Assembly (NCBI RefSeq): GCF_014643175.1
Contig: NZ_BMJH01000001.1
Span: 1,054,001 to 1,118,000, forward strand
DNA length: 64,000 bases
Reading direction: 5' to 3'
Source: Hoyosella rhizosphaerae
GTDB taxonomy: Bacteria; Actinomycetota; Actinomycetes; Mycobacteriales; Mycobacteriaceae
Positions 27,191-36,556 of the stretch are shown one piece after another. Position 1 is the first letter of the stretch. Each line of letters starts with the position of its first letter. The notes under the pieces were generated by a model. It did not search any database, was not told where the DNA came from, and saw only the letters and a list, made by a program, of their open reading frames with translations. Both the position numbers and the translations under genes were made by a program.

Positions 27191-27946
27191 TTACTGCTGA
27201 ATCGGCGGCTGGGGTGGGTTTTGCTGAGGCGGGTCTTGTTGGGGTGGGTCTTGTTGCACGTCACCCGATTGCGCAGCCTTTCGCGCAGCCGCTGCCTGCT
27301 GCTGCTGTTGCATCGCAATCAACTGCTCGTGAAGCGCCTTCGGCAACGTAATCGGCAAGGGAGTGCGAACCGGCAACGGCGAATCGCCACGGTCAACAAT
27401 GGTTCCGCGCAACACGTCGCGCGCCATCACACTGAGTTCACCATCGTGCGAGGCCTTACCCGCAGGTCCAGCAGCCACCAACCGAATCATCCAACGTGGA
27501 CCATCGACACCGATGAAGCGAATATCAGCCTTGTCTGTCGACGCCAAGACCTCGGCACCCCAGGGGCCCTCTTCGGTGGTAACGGTGGCGCCATCAGTCT
27601 GAAGTGACTTGGCAAGTTCCCCACTGACCGTCAGCCATTGGCCCGACGACTTCGGGGCAGCGTACGCAGATACCGTGATCCGCCCGTGCGGAGTAGCCAC
27701 ATGCACGCCCTGCACGGCACCGCCCTGCCCCATCTCAACCTGCACCTGACCACTTGGTGGCATCGGGATCGAAACTGACCCCAAATTCAAACGCTTGTTA
27801 TCGCCCGTGGGAATTTCTTCCTCAGCTGCATCAAACGGCCCGTGCGACCGGTCGGACTGACGGTCAACGATCTGATCCGGTTGCTGGTCCAGTGCCTCCG
27901 CCGGTACAGCTTCGTCTGATTTTTTGCTTCGGCGCAGTAATCCCAC
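27191..27946 (-). CDS. DUF3710 family protein
   Basis: A 251-residue soluble protein. The conserved centre runs from DNKRLNLGSVSIPMPPSG to RWMIRLVAAGPAGKA, with WLTVSGELAKSLQ and GPWGAEVLA between, the DUF3710 pattern. Its role is unknown; Rv2696c is the match from memory, next to dut. The N-terminal 45 residues are charged and probably disordered. The C-terminal 40 are Gln/Pro-rich with repeats of QQDPP/QQNPP, which also show as a short DNA repeat at about 27195-27250. The GTG at 27946 follows AAGGGAA at 5 bases. It is 79 bases after dut on the same strand. Confidence 0.86.
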   Translation of the reverse strand: MGLLRRSKKSDEAVPAEALDQQPDQIVDRQSDRSHGPFDAAEEEIPTGDNKRLNLGSVSIPMPPSGQVQVEMGQGGAVQGVHVATPHGRITVSAYAAPKSSGQWLTVSGELAKSLQTDGATVTTEEGPWGAEVLASTDKADIRFIGVDGPRWMIRLVAAGPAGKASHDGELSVMARDVLRGTIVDRGDSPLPVRTPLPITLPKALHEQLIAMQQQQQAAAARKAAQSGDVQQDPPQQDPPQQNPPQPPIQQ

Positions 27947-28025
27947 GTAATTCCCTTCCTACGACCATTTCGGCAAGACCAACCCGGCACAACCAACGCG
28001 GCACAACTCAAGTGCCGTCAGCAGC

Positions 28026-28517
28026 CTACGGTTCAACGACAAGTTTCGCGTGCCCACCGCTGGACCCATACCCGCCGTCGCCACGACTGGTGTCATTTAA
28101 CGACTCTACTTCCACAAACGACACGAGTTCGACCTTCTGAACTACGAGTTGAGCGATGCGGTCGCCCCGCTGAATGTGAATCGGGTCCCTAGGGTCGAGG
28201 TTTATCAAACACACCTTGATCTCGCCGCGATATCCGGCGTCTACCGTCCCCGGTGTATTCACGATGGACAGTCCCGTTCGAGCGGCGAGACCTGAGCGAG
28301 GATGAATCAGCCCGACTGTGCCAATAGGCAAAGCAACAGCGATGCCCGTACCAACGAGCACTCTCTCACCTGGTGGGATCTCTACGTCGACCGTCGAATA
28401 CAAGTCAGCACCCGCGTCACCGGGGTGGGCGCGCACTGGTACGGGTAACCCCTTATCAAGGCGCCGCAAAAGGATCTCGAAATTGCCGCCTTGCGATGAT
28501 GAAAATTCTGTGTCCAC
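28026..28517 (-). CDS. dut: dUTP diphosphatase (trimeric dUTPase)
   Basis: About 163 residues with all five dUTPase motifs: [38 protein letters not shown] (catalytic Asp and the Tyr that stacks on the base), [23 protein letters not shown]. It hydrolyses dUTP to dUMP and pyrophosphate, which keeps uracil out of DNA and feeds thymidylate synthesis. The GTG at 28517 is chosen; the frame is open to a TTG at 28538, which would almost touch the divergent DUF3093 start. Neither has a clear ribosome site. DUF3710 lies downstream, as in mycobacteria. Confidence 0.95.
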   Translation of the reverse strand: MDTEFSSSQGGNFEILLRRLDKGLPVPVRAHPGDAGADLYSTVDVEIPPGERVLVGTGIAVALPIGTVGLIHPRSGLAARTGLSIVNTPGTVDAGYRGEIKVCLINLDPRDPIHIQRGDRIAQLVVQKVELVSFVEVESLNDTSRGDGGYGSSGGHAKLVVEP

Positions 28518-28542
28518 GCCCGGCGAGACTACCCTCAAAGAC

Positions 28543-29070
28543 GTGTCAGATCATGATCCAAACGCAGCGAGGGGCAAAGTGGCGGTCGAAAACAGCGCTA
28601 CCGGCGTGTTGTATTCAGAAAAGCTATGGGTGCCGTGGTGGTGGTGGCCGCTCGGACTCTTCGCCTCATCGATGGTGGCCCTACAGTTCGCAATTGGTAT
28701 ACGAACCCTTCCCACGTGGTTGCCATTTCTGCTGCTCGCACCAATCCCACTGTGGGTGCTCTGGCACTTGTCGCGAACACAAATTTCCGTGACACAGGAC
28801 GGCAATGATCCCGGCACCTTTCATGCTGGTGATGCTCACTTACCCATCAACGTCATTGCCCGCGTCGCCGCGATCCCAGCAACCGCCAAACAAGCAGCAA
28901 TGGGTCGCCAATTAGATCCCGCAGCATTTGTTCAACATCGGACGTGGATTAATACCCTCATCCTCGTTGTGCTGGACGACCCTGACGACCCAACACCGTA
29001 TTGGCTGGTTAGTACCCGCACCCCCGACAAACTCGTCGGAGTGCTCAACGACGTAACCAACCGAAAATAG
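28543..29070 (+). CDS. DUF3093 membrane protein
   Basis: About 175 residues with two adjacent hydrophobic segments ([20 protein letters not shown] and [15 protein letters not shown]) and a C-terminal domain that reads [15 protein letters not shown], then [15 protein letters not shown]. This is the DUF3093 pattern; the function is unknown. The GTG at 28543 has no ribosome site; a GTG at 28579 with GAGGGG 4 bases upstream would remove 12 residues and is a fair alternative. It is divergent from dut, as Rv2698 is in mycobacteria (from memory). Confidence 0.82.
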   Translation: MSDHDPNAARGKVAVENSATGVLYSEKLWVPWWWWPLGLFASSMVALQFAIGIRTLPTWLPFLLLAPIPLWVLWHLSRTQISVTQDGNDPGTFHAGDAHLPINVIARVAAIPATAKQAAMGRQLDPAAFVQHRTWINTLILVVLDDPDDPTPYWLVSTRTPDKLVGVLNDVTNRK

Positions 29071-29118
29071 GCAGCGCCGGGTGCGGATTGGCACCCCCCG
29101 TACCCGGGCTTATGCCAC

Positions 29119-29418
29119 CTAGATGCAGTCCTGGCAGATCTGCTCACCGTTCTCAGTACTCGCCAAGCGACTCCGGTGAAACACCAAGAAACACTGAGTA
29201 CACGTAAACTCATCTGCCTGTTTTGGCACTACTCGGACCGAAAGCTCTTCGCCCGATAGATCGGCGCCCGGCAGTTCGAACGATTCCGCTGTATCAGAAT
29301 CGTCGATATCCACCACGGCTGACTGGGCCTCACCACGGCGCGACGTGAGCTCATCCAGCGAGCCCTCGGACAGTTCGTCCGCGTCGCTGCGCCTCGGCGC
29401 GTCGTAATCTGTCGGCAT
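29119..29418 (-). CDS. DUF4193 small zinc-ribbon protein
   Basis: A 99-residue acidic protein. It begins MPTDYDAPRR, the hallmark of DUF4193, and ends with two CxxC pairs (CTQCFLVFHRSRLA and CQDCI) that would bind one zinc. Its role is unknown; Rv2699c is the match. The ATG at 29418 has GGGGA at 7 bases upstream. The frame is open to 29745, but those residues are not family sequence. It converges with DUF3093 across 48 bases that hold a weak 6-pair hairpin (29079-29096). Confidence 0.9.
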   Translation of the reverse strand: MPTDYDAPRRSDADELSEGSLDELTSRRGEAQSAVVDIDDSDTAESFELPGADLSGEELSVRVVPKQADEFTCTQCFLVFHRSRLASTENGEQICQDCI

Positions 29419-29862
29419 TCCTTCATCCCCTATCCACTTGCGCTGTTGCCAGACGCTGATGCCCGCACCATGTGTAACGCGGGACAATGACCACGCATTT
29501 CCGATGCGGCCGTCCACGTTCACGTTGCTGTTGTGAACGGGCACAGAGTACGTGTGTGGGTGGGTAACGTACCAGTCGGACGTTTTGTGCCCGAAACGGT
29601 AAATTCCCATACGTGATGTGCGCCTCATCACTTGTGCTACGTGAGAAGTGTTGGCCGCCAGACAATAGCCGAATAACGCGACCTTTGCCTCACATTTGCG
29701 CCACGCAGGTGAAATGAAATGTCGGCGATGCCGCTCATCCACCACTCGGGAGACGACTCACCAGGGGTTTGCCGCACATCGGATGCCAGGTTATGGCTAC
29801 ACTCGCCACGATACCCAGCGGTGCCGGTACCCCCGTCGGCTGCGGAAAGGAAACGAAGCAGC
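29419..29862. other. Divergent regulatory gap between DUF4193 and cei, with small inverted repeats
   Basis: A 444-base gap with no supported gene. It holds several short inverted repeats: CGCAT/ATGCG at 29494-29508, CGTTCAC/GTGAACG with a 9-base loop at 29517-29539, and GTGATG/CATCAC near 29615-29634. On the plus strand TACACT (29798-29803) could be a -10 for cei. I see no -35 at the right distance. Confidence 0.5.
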
Positions 29863-30510
29863 GTGGTCTCGTTGATCACTGAAGGACATGCCACGGATCC
29901 GCACGGCAAGCCGTACAAGCGCCGTCGCCCGATCCCCGCGGTTCTACTCATTTCGGCCCTCCTCGTGTTCGCCAGCGTGGTGTGGATCCAAGCTTTCAGC
30001 ATCGAGAAGGCGCCAGTGAGCGCCATCGAGTGCCCAGATCCGCCACCTGGTGATGTCGCGTTTGGGGAAAGGTTTTCGCGAGTTGAGCTAGCGAAGGTTC
30101 CTCCCGCACCCCTACGTCTAACTCAGGTGCGTGTGTTCAACGCCAACGGTGAAGTCGGGCAAGCGTCCGCAGTGGCTGCTCAAATCAGCGAACTCGGCTA
30201 CGAATCAGCGGCCGATGTGCAGGCAGGAAATGATCCGATCTACACGGATCAGAACCTGCAATGCCACGGACAAATCCGGTTTGGCCCCGAGGGACGCGCG
30301 GCAGCGAGCGCGCTGTGGTTGGCCGCCCCATGCGTCGAGTTGATCGAAGATGACCGCCAAGACAATGTTGTCGATCTTGCCCTGGGTACGTACTTCCGCA
30401 ATATCTCACCCACTCCCGAGGGCGAATCAGCAATCCAATTGCTGCGAAGCACCACCGGAGACGGGCCCAGCAAAGACCTTATTGACGAGGCACGCGCCGC
30501 GAGGTGCTGA
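29863..30510 (+). CDS. cei: Envelope integrity protein Cei (LytR C-terminal domain; Rv2700-like)
   Basis: A 215-residue protein (Rv2700 has 216). One membrane segment near 22-42 (IPAVLLISALLVFASVVWI) follows a short Lys/Arg-rich cytoplasmic part. The outside domain begins after ECPDPPPG and contains LTQVRVFNANGEVGQASAVA, LGYESAADVQ and the LytR_C-like core IRFGPEGRAAASALWLAAPC, with three or four Cys that could pair. In mycobacteria Cei supports cell-wall integrity and drug resistance; the biochemical step is not known. The GTG at 29863 has AAAGGAAACG upstream at a rather long distance. The frame is open to 29719. Confidence 0.85.
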   Translation: MVSLITEGHATDPHGKPYKRRRPIPAVLLISALLVFASVVWIQAFSIEKAPVSAIECPDPPPGDVAFGERFSRVELAKVPPAPLRLTQVRVFNANGEVGQASAVAAQISELGYESAADVQAGNDPIYTDQNLQCHGQIRFGPEGRAAASALWLAAPCVELIEDDRQDNVVDLALGTYFRNISPTPEGESAIQLLRSTTGDGPSKDLIDEARAARC

Positions 30511-30542
30511 GGCACCTCAAACCGGAGGCACCTCAAACCGGA
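30511..30542. repeat. Tandem duplication of 16 bp between cei and suhB
   Basis: GGCACCTCAAACCGGA occurs twice in a row (30511-30526 and 30527-30542), filling the gap between the cei stop and the suhB stop. With GAGGTGC at 30501-30507 the repeats can form alternative stems (GAGGTGC/GCACCTC), so this may act as a shared terminator for the convergent genes. Confidence 0.75.
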
Positions 30543-30545
30543 GTT

Positions 30546-31412
30546 TTAAAGCTGACGCAAGGCACCAAGTTTGTCGAGGGCGTCAGCAAACTCTTGCGCC
30601 ACTCCTGGCGCAGCTGCGTACGTGATATCGCCATCATCGCCCGACGATGTCGGAGACGGAACAGTGACGCTGGCGCCCGCCTCACTTGCAATGAGGGCCG
30701 CCGCCGCCCAATCCCAAGGGTGAAGTCCATGCTCGAAATACGCATCAACACGGCCAGCGGCGAGCAGACATAAGTCAAGTGATGCGGCGCCGATCCGGCG
30801 AATATCGCGGATACGTGGCAGCAGGCTCGCGACGAGCTGTCCTTGATGCTCGCGCCGGGCGGCCCCGTAACCGAACCCAGTTGCCACGAGAGCGTGCGAC
30901 ATGGCTGTTTCGGCACTGCAACGCAAGGTGGTCACTTCTCCCTCGCTGTCGCGCATATAGGCGCCCGCACCAAGCGCTGCGGAATACAGAACTCCGGTTG
31001 GAACGTCAACGACCGCTCCCGCGACGGACACACCGTCACGTTGGGCAGCAATCGACACCGCGTAAGCGCCGATACCGTACATAAAATTGACTGTTCCATC
31101 GATCGGGTCAACAACCCACCTGATACCGCTGGTTTCGGAATCGCCGCCGCCTTCTTCGCCGAGAATTCGGTCGCTCGGCCGAAGCTCGGCTAGCCGCTGC
31201 CGGATTAGTTCCTCGGATTCGGAATCGACAATGGTGACAGGGTCGGTTGGTGTCGATTTTGATGACACTGCGCCGTCCTGCGCCAAGTTGCCGCTAAAAA
31301 CTTCTCGTCTGCGGCGCCGAACTAGGTCGGCTGCGTCGAGGGCAATACGTTCAGCGACGGCGCGCAGTGATTCGGCTGTGTCATCGACATGAAGCGATAG
31401 ATTGTGCGGCAC
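30546..31412 (-). CDS. suhB: Inositol-1-monophosphatase SuhB
   Basis: A 288-residue Mg-dependent phosphatase. Metal sites are Glu86/Glu87 in ILGEEGGG, Asp102 and Asp105 in [15 protein letters not shown], and the final Asp in [17 protein letters not shown]. It gives free inositol from inositol 1-phosphate; in this lineage the pathway links to phosphatidylinositol, PIMs and mycothiol. M. tuberculosis SuhB has 290 residues and the same neighbours (Rv2701c between Rv2700 and ppgK). The GTG at 31412 is the best fit; the far start at 31448 adds 12 residues without support. Confidence 0.94.
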   Translation of the reverse strand: MPHNLSLHVDDTAESLRAVAERIALDAADLVRRRRREVFSGNLAQDGAVSSKSTPTDPVTIVDSESEELIRQRLAELRPSDRILGEEGGGDSETSGIRWVVDPIDGTVNFMYGIGAYAVSIAAQRDGVSVAGAVVDVPTGVLYSAALGAGAYMRDSEGEVTTLRCSAETAMSHALVATGFGYGAARREHQGQLVASLLPRIRDIRRIGAASLDLCLLAAGRVDAYFEHGLHPWDWAAAALIASEAGASVTVPSPTSSGDDGDITYAAAPGVAQEFADALDKLGALRQL

Positions 31413-31563
31413 TGATTCATCGCAGCACACTAGGGCCCTCTTCGCCACCGCTGCGCACCGCCTTCACATGGGTAATGGCGTGCCCACCACCGTTGTTCCC
31501 CTCATCTGTAATGTGGTTTTGATCAGCGTGGCGGCGATGCCGCCGAGACAAGGGAGTGAGCGA

Positions 31564-32334
31564 ATGGTCTCGTCATCGAACAGTTCGAGACTGGGCTTCG
31601 GCGTCGATGTAGGCGGCAGTGGAGTCAAAGGTGCACTTGTTGACCTCGATACGGGCACCCTCGCTTCGGAACGTCACCGGATAAGTACTCCACAGCCCGC
31701 CACCCCGGACGCGGTCGCTGCGACGGTCGCTGAAGTGGTCGCGCACTTTGATTGGACCGGACCGATCGGTGTAGCGCTTCCAGCGGTGGTCAAGCGAGGC
31801 ATCACCTTCAGTGCAGCGAATATTCATGAAACCTGGATTGGCTTGGACGCTCAGGCTGTGCTTTCCGCACACCTTGGAACGTCGAACCTTGTTCTTCTTA
31901 ATGATGCTGACGCAGCGGGGCTAGCGGAGCTGACTTATGGAGGTGGCGACGCAAGTGATGGTTTGGTGATGCTGCTCACCTTTGGCACCGGGATTGGCTC
32001 GGCGATGCTTTACAACGGAGTTTTGGTTCCCAACTCCGAACTTGGCCATCTGGAAGTCCACGGAATAAAGGCTGAACATCGCGCAGCGGCGTCCGTTCGG
32101 GAAAAGAACGATTTGAGTTGGTCGGACTGGGCTGACGAAGTAACAACAGTCCTGAACACTTTTGAAGCGCTGTTTTCACCAGATCTGTTTATCGCCGGAG
32201 GTGGCGTAAGCAAAAAGGCTGACAAGTGGATTCCGCTGCTGAAGAACAACACTCCGGTGGTCCCCGCGAAGCTTCGCAATACCGCTGGAATTGTCGGAAG
32301 TGCCCTCGCTGCGCAGAAAATTTCCCACAAATAA
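31564..32334 (+). CDS. ppgK: Polyphosphate glucokinase
   Basis: A 256-residue ROK-family kinase that phosphorylates glucose with polyphosphate or ATP, an actinobacterial speciality. Phosphate-1 motif [19 protein letters not shown]; catalytic Asp in [12 protein letters not shown]; phosphate-2 [24 protein letters not shown] where other ROK kinases have a zinc site; [11 protein letters not shown] near the end. The ATG at 31564 has AGGGAG 7 bases upstream. The frame opens at 31402, but that overlaps suhB. It is divergent from suhB and 160 bases before sigA, as in mycobacteria. Confidence 0.95.
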   Translation: MVSSSNSSRLGFGVDVGGSGVKGALVDLDTGTLASERHRISTPQPATPDAVAATVAEVVAHFDWTGPIGVALPAVVKRGITFSAANIHETWIGLDAQAVLSAHLGTSNLVLLNDADAAGLAELTYGGGDASDGLVMLLTFGTGIGSAMLYNGVLVPNSELGHLEVHGIKAEHRAAASVREKNDLSWSDWADEVTTVLNTFEALFSPDLFIAGGGVSKKADKWIPLLKNNTPVVPAKLRNTAGIVGSALAAQKISHK

Positions 32335-32494
32335 CGGTGGTGAAGGGGAATCGGTGACCAGTACAGCTGATGTAATCGTTACAATGGAACACGCCTTGCT
32401 ATCGCAGGCCGATCTACATGGACTTTTCGCCAGCAGATTCCAAGACTGAATCGACTGGCTCTGTGCCGCACGACGAAGTCACGAAAGGGCGTAC

Positions 32495-34096
32495 GTGGCA
32501 TCTACTGAAACTCCGAGTTCTACCGGGTCAGAGGCCGATTCGGGGGCGACAGCTGTGTCTGCCCCGAAGCGGACTGCGGCCCGGAAAGCACCGGCAAAGA
32601 AGGCACCTGCAAAGGCTGTCAAGCGGGTTGCCGCGACGAAGGTTGCAACCGGAAGCACAGCTGACGAAGCGATACTCGCAGCAAATGCTTCCGCAGACCT
32701 TGCGGGCGACAACGGTGATGCTGACACTTCCGGAGGTGCTTCCGAACCACCAACCAAGGCAACACGCCGAGCGCCCCGAAAAACAGTGAAGAAGGCGCCT
32801 GCGAAAGCGTTGACCGCTGACGAAGGCGCCGACGAAGGGGCAGCGCCGACGAAAACCGCGGCTGCGCGCAAAGCACCCGCTAAAAAATCTGCTCCACGTA
32901 AGGCAACGGCTAAGAAGGCTGCGGCGGCTACTACTGCGGACACCAGCAACTCCGCCGAGGCTTCGGACGACGATGCAGTCGACATTGATCCATCCGAAGA
33001 CATGCTTGACGCTCCGGACCTTGTTGACGATGGTCCTGAAGTAGCACCCAAAGCAGCAGGCGCGAAGCGCACCCGGGCTTCTTCGAAAGAAGAAAAAGAG
33101 TCTGACTCCGACTTCGTGTGGGATGAAGAGGAATCCGAGGCACTTCGCCAAGCACGCAAGGACGCTGAACTCACGGCCTCGGCTGACTCTGTTCGTGCTT
33201 ACCTCAAGCAAATCGGCAAGGTTGCACTGCTGAATGCCGAGGAAGAAGTCGAACTCGCAAAACGAATCGAAGCAGGGCTCTACGCTGCGGAGAAGATGCG
33301 ACGGTTCGCGGCCGCTGGTGAGAAAGTCACAGCGCCGATGCGCCAGAACTTCAACTGGGTGGTGCGCGACGGCAACCGCGCCAAGAATCATCTTCTAGAA
33401 GCAAACTTGCGGCTTGTGGTGTCCTTGGCCAAGCGTTACACGGGCCGCGGCATGGCATTCTTGGACCTCATCCAGGAAGGCAACCTCGGGCTCATTCGCG
33501 CGGTCGAAAAATTTGACTACACCAAGGGTTACAAATTCTCGACGTATGCGACCTGGTGGATCAGGCAGGCGATTACGCGTGCCATGGCAGATCAGGCCCG
33601 CACCATCCGTATTCCGGTGCACATGGTGGAAGTGATCAACAAGCTTGGTCGAATCCAGCGTGAGTTGCTGCAGGATCTTGGGCGAGAACCAACGCCTGAA
33701 GAACTTGCCAAGGAAATGGATATCTCGCCCGAGAAGGTGCTGGAAATCCAGCAGTACGCGCGCGAGCCAATTTCGTTGGACCAGACCATCGGCGATGAAG
33801 GCGATAGCCAACTCGGCGACTTCATCGAAGATAGTGAAGCCGTTGTAGCGGTTGACGCTGTCAGCTTCACGCTTCTGCAGGACCAACTGCAATCAGTGTT
33901 GGAGACGCTATCCGAGCGTGAAGCCGGTGTCGTGCGACTTCGGTTTGGTTTGACGGACGGGCAGCCACGTACGCTAGATGAAATTGGTCAAGTGTATGGC
34001 GTGACGCGCGAACGTATCCGCCAGATCGAATCGAAGACAATGTCTAAGCTTCGGCACCCCAGCCGCAGCCAGGTGCTTCGCGACTATCTGGATTAG
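32495..34096 (+). CDS. sigA: Principal RNA polymerase sigma factor SigA
   Basis: A 533-residue group 1 sigma factor. Residues 1 to about 205 form an Ala/Lys/Pro-rich and then acidic N-terminus with repeats of the KAPAKK kind, as in other actinobacterial SigA. Region 1.2 starts at [17 protein letters not shown]. Region 2 holds [17 protein letters not shown] and the -10-binding [14 protein letters not shown]. Region 3 has [15 protein letters not shown]. Region 4 ends with the helix-turn-helix [20 protein letters not shown]. From region 1.2 onward it closely resembles mycobacterial SigA as I recall it. The GTG at 32495 has AAAGGG 6 bases upstream. TACAAT at 32380-32385 could be the -10 of its promoter. 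Confidence 0.97.
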   Translation: MASTETPSSTGSEADSGATAVSAPKRTAARKAPAKKAPAKAVKRVAATKVATGSTADEAILAANASADLAGDNGDADTSGGASEPPTKATRRAPRKTVKKAPAKALTADEGADEGAAPTKTAAARKAPAKKSAPRKATAKKAAAATTADTSNSAEASDDDAVDIDPSEDMLDAPDLVDDGPEVAPKAAGAKRTRASSKEEKESDSDFVWDEEESEALRQARKDAELTASADSVRAYLKQIGKVALLNAEEEVELAKRIEAGLYAAEKMRRFAAAGEKVTAPMRQNFNWVVRDGNRAKNHLLEANLRLVVSLAKRYTGRGMAFLDLIQEGNLGLIRAVEKFDYTKGYKFSTYATWWIRQAITRAMADQARTIRIPVHMVEVINKLGRIQRELLQDLGREPTPEELAKEMDISPEKVLEIQQYAREPISLDQTIGDEGDSQLGDFIEDSEAVVAVDAVSFTLLQDQLQSVLETLSEREAGVVRLRFGLTDGQPRTLDEIGQVYGVTRERIRQIESKTMSKLRHPSRSQVLRDYLD

Positions 34097-34110
34097 AATT
34101 CGCTTCTTGT

Positions 34111-34144
34111 GAGGGGCTCCTATGCAGCTGCATAGGAGCCCCTC
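34111..34144 (+). terminator. Terminator of sigA (17-bp perfect palindrome)
   Basis: GAGGGGCTCCTATGCAG (34111-34127) is followed at once by its exact complement (34128-34144). In RNA this is a hairpin of about 15 pairs. No U run follows, so it is an I-shaped actinobacterial terminator. It lies 14 bases after the sigA stop. Confidence 0.85.
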
Positions 34145-34335
34145 GCTATGTCCCGCTATGTCGTACGTCACACTGAGACCAACAGTTGGAACATTTAGGT
34201 CCAGTTATTCGTATATCACTATGTAAGGGATCGACCGTAAAGACAGCACCACTGCCAACCACAAGTTCGGCAGTGTATGTCTAAGCGATCGTGTCCCGCT
34301 GTCTAGGAGCCTTAGGGCACCGGAATGGAGGAGAA

Positions 34336-34524
34336 ATGACCGCAACAGCTACCACCGTCCGGCTAACCGCTTCCGACCGTTGCGATCGTTGCGGAGCCCG
34401 GGCGCGTGTGCGCGCCACGCTTCCGTCCGGTGGCGAATTGTTGTTCTGCCAGCACCATGCGAACCAGTTCGAAGATGGTCTCGCCAAAGCTGCCGCTAAT
34501 GTCGACGCAGCTGCAGAGGTGTAA
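34336..34524 (+). CDS. Small zinc-ribbon protein of the DUF7455 type
   Basis: A 62-residue protein with CDRCGARARVRATL and LFCQHHANQF, a CxxC and a CxxH that can bind a zinc ion. This layout is known from small actinobacterial proteins encoded after sigA (DUF7455 in current naming, from memory). The ribosome site GGAGGAG (34327-34332) is 3 bases before the ATG and is one of the best in the window. It lies between the sigA terminator and a convergent helicase gene. The 191 bases upstream contain a short duplication (CGCTATGTC) and its promoter region. Confidence 0.85.
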   Translation: MTATATTVRLTASDRCDRCGARARVRATLPSGGELLFCQHHANQFEDGLAKAAANVDAAAEV

Positions 34525-34558
34525 CACGCTCGGAATTTAACGGCTCTACTGAAAGCAG

Positions 34559-36298
34559 CTACCAGTTGCGGAGCATCGCGATGCGATCCCGCAACTGTTC
34601 TGCTGTTGCAGCAGCTGTCGCCGGACCGCCGCACTCCCGACGCAATTCTCCGTGGATAGTGCCGTGGCCTTTGCCGGTCCGGTGGTGATGCATTGCCACA
34701 AGCTTGTTGAGCTCTCTACGCAAATTCGAAAGCTGCTGGGTCGTCGTTTCCGTCTGCGGGGGTTTCGCTGGCGGTGGAACCAAACTTTGTGCCGTCGGCT
34801 GTTCTTTGATTTGGTCGGCCTGGCGTTGCCGCAGAAGTGCACGCATCTGGTCGGCATCAAGAAGACCTGGCAGACCGAGATAGTCAGCCTCAGCGTCACT
34901 GCCTGAAAAAGTTGCGGTACCGAACGATGACCCGTCGTAAATAACCTGGTCTAGTTCAGCCTCGGCGCCGAGTGAAGTAAACGCCCGCTCTTTATCGCCG
35001 GCTTCGTCTTTTTGCTTGTTGGCATCGGCAAGCAGCTCGTCGTCGAACCCGTCCTTGTCGCGATGCGGTTTACCCAGCACATGGTCGCGTTGCGCCTCAA
35101 GTTTCGAGGCAAGATCAAGTAGAACCGGCACCGACGGTAGAAAAACGCTCGCCGTCTCGCCTGGGATCCGCAACCGAACGAATCGACCAATTGCCTGTGC
35201 GAAGTACAGAGGCGTCGACGCGCTAGTGGCGTACACACCTACAGCCAACCGAGGTACGTCGACCCCCTCAGAAACCATGCGGACAGCGACCATCCACGTG
35301 TCCGTGCTCGCACTAAACTCTGCGATTCGCTGTGAGGAACCAGGATCATCTGACAAGACAAGCACGGGCTTTTCGCCGGTGATTTTCTCGAGTGCAGCAG
35401 CGTACGCACGGGCCGCAGTCTGGTCCGAAGCGATGACCAAACCTCCAGCATCCACAATGCCCGCAGCGCGCAATTGCCCGAGCCGCGTGTGCGCAGCTGT
35501 CAGCACGGAAGGGATCCATTCACCATTGGGGTCTAACGCTGTCCGCCATGCGCGGGCAGTTTGCTCCGCGTTGAGAGGCTGACCCAGCCGCGCAGTGAAC
35601 TCCTCCCCTGCGCTGGTCCGCCAACGCGCCTCACCTGAGTAGGCAAGGAACACCACAGGGCGCACAACGCCGTCTGCGAGAGCCTCTGAGTACCCATACG
35701 CATGGTCTGACTTCGACCGCTTCAGCCCACCGGGTTCTGGCTCGTATGTCACAAACGGGATCGGGCTATCGTCGCTGCGAAACGGTGTACCAGTTAGCGC
35801 GAGTCTGCGAGTGGCGTCAGAGAACGCTTCACGCATCGCGTCTCCCCAACTTTTCGCATCGCCAGCGTGGTGAATCTCGTCCAGGATGACGAGAGTTCTG
35901 CGATTCTCAGTCCGAACGCGGTGCTTGTAGGGATGAGCGGCAACTTGCGCGTACGTCACCGCAACACCGTGAAAATCGCTCGAGGTCTGTCCCGTGGTGT
36001 TCGAGAACTTCGAGTCAATCGCGATGCCTAGACGTGCCGCCGATTCCGCCCACTGGTGCTTCAGATGCTCAGTCGGAGCGACGATCGTTATCTGGTCAAC
36101 GGTGCGGTCCTTCAGCAATTCCACCGCTACCCGCAGAGCGAACGTCGTCTTGCCTGCACCTGGGGTCGCCACCGCGAGGAAATCGCGAGGCTTGGTAGCC
36201 AAGTATTTCGTTAGCGCACGACGCTGCCAGACACGAAGTTGCCCGGAAGCTCCATTTGGTGTCGATTGCACCTCAGTCTTCACCGCTTGGGCCTGCAC
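34559..36298 (-). CDS. DEAD/DEAH-box (superfamily 2) helicase
   Basis: A 579-residue SF2 helicase of the type III restriction/XPB-like group. Walker A is ATPGAGKTT (about 44-52), the DEAH-type box is LVILDEIHHAGDAKSW, motif III is LALTGTPFRSD, and motifs V-VI are RMVSEGVDVPRLAVGVYAT and FAQAIGRFVRLR. The last 60 residues are an Arg/Gln-rich helix with HHRTGKGHGTIHGELRREC. Role unknown; DNA repair is the usual guess. I set the start at the GTG at 36298, which has GAGGAG 5 bases before it; the frame is open to 36442, but those residues are not helicase-like. It is divergent from the YihY gene. Confidence 0.88.
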   Translation of the reverse strand: MQAQAVKTEVQSTPNGASGQLRVWQRRALTKYLATKPRDFLAVATPGAGKTTFALRVAVELLKDRTVDQITIVAPTEHLKHQWAESAARLGIAIDSKFSNTTGQTSSDFHGVAVTYAQVAAHPYKHRVRTENRRTLVILDEIHHAGDAKSWGDAMREAFSDATRRLALTGTPFRSDDSPIPFVTYEPEPGGLKRSKSDHAYGYSEALADGVVRPVVFLAYSGEARWRTSAGEEFTARLGQPLNAEQTARAWRTALDPNGEWIPSVLTAAHTRLGQLRAAGIVDAGGLVIASDQTAARAYAAALEKITGEKPVLVLSDDPGSSQRIAEFSASTDTWMVAVRMVSEGVDVPRLAVGVYATSASTPLYFAQAIGRFVRLRIPGETASVFLPSVPVLLDLASKLEAQRDHVLGKPHRDKDGFDDELLADANKQKDEAGDKERAFTSLGAEAELDQVIYDGSSFGTATFSGSDAEADYLGLPGLLDADQMRALLRQRQADQIKEQPTAQSLVPPPAKPPQTETTTQQLSNLRRELNKLVAMHHHRTGKGHGTIHGELRRECGGPATAAATAEQLRDRIAMLRNW

Positions 36299-36556
36299 AC
36301 ACACTCCTCGTTGCACAACACGTTTACTTCCCGGCGAACGATACTCACCGAAGCACAACAGTACGCACTCCGCGGCAATAAGTCGGACCGCAAAACCCAG
36401 CACCGTCGCAGTCCGCAACCATTCCCCCGCCGACGCGACCATTATTTCATCTGCCGACAGGACGACCGTGCCAGGACACGGTACCGTGAGCCTTCAGTCA
36501 CTTGCTGTCGCGCGAGATATCGCGCCACCCACAGAGGGGCAATACCAAGTCCGGCT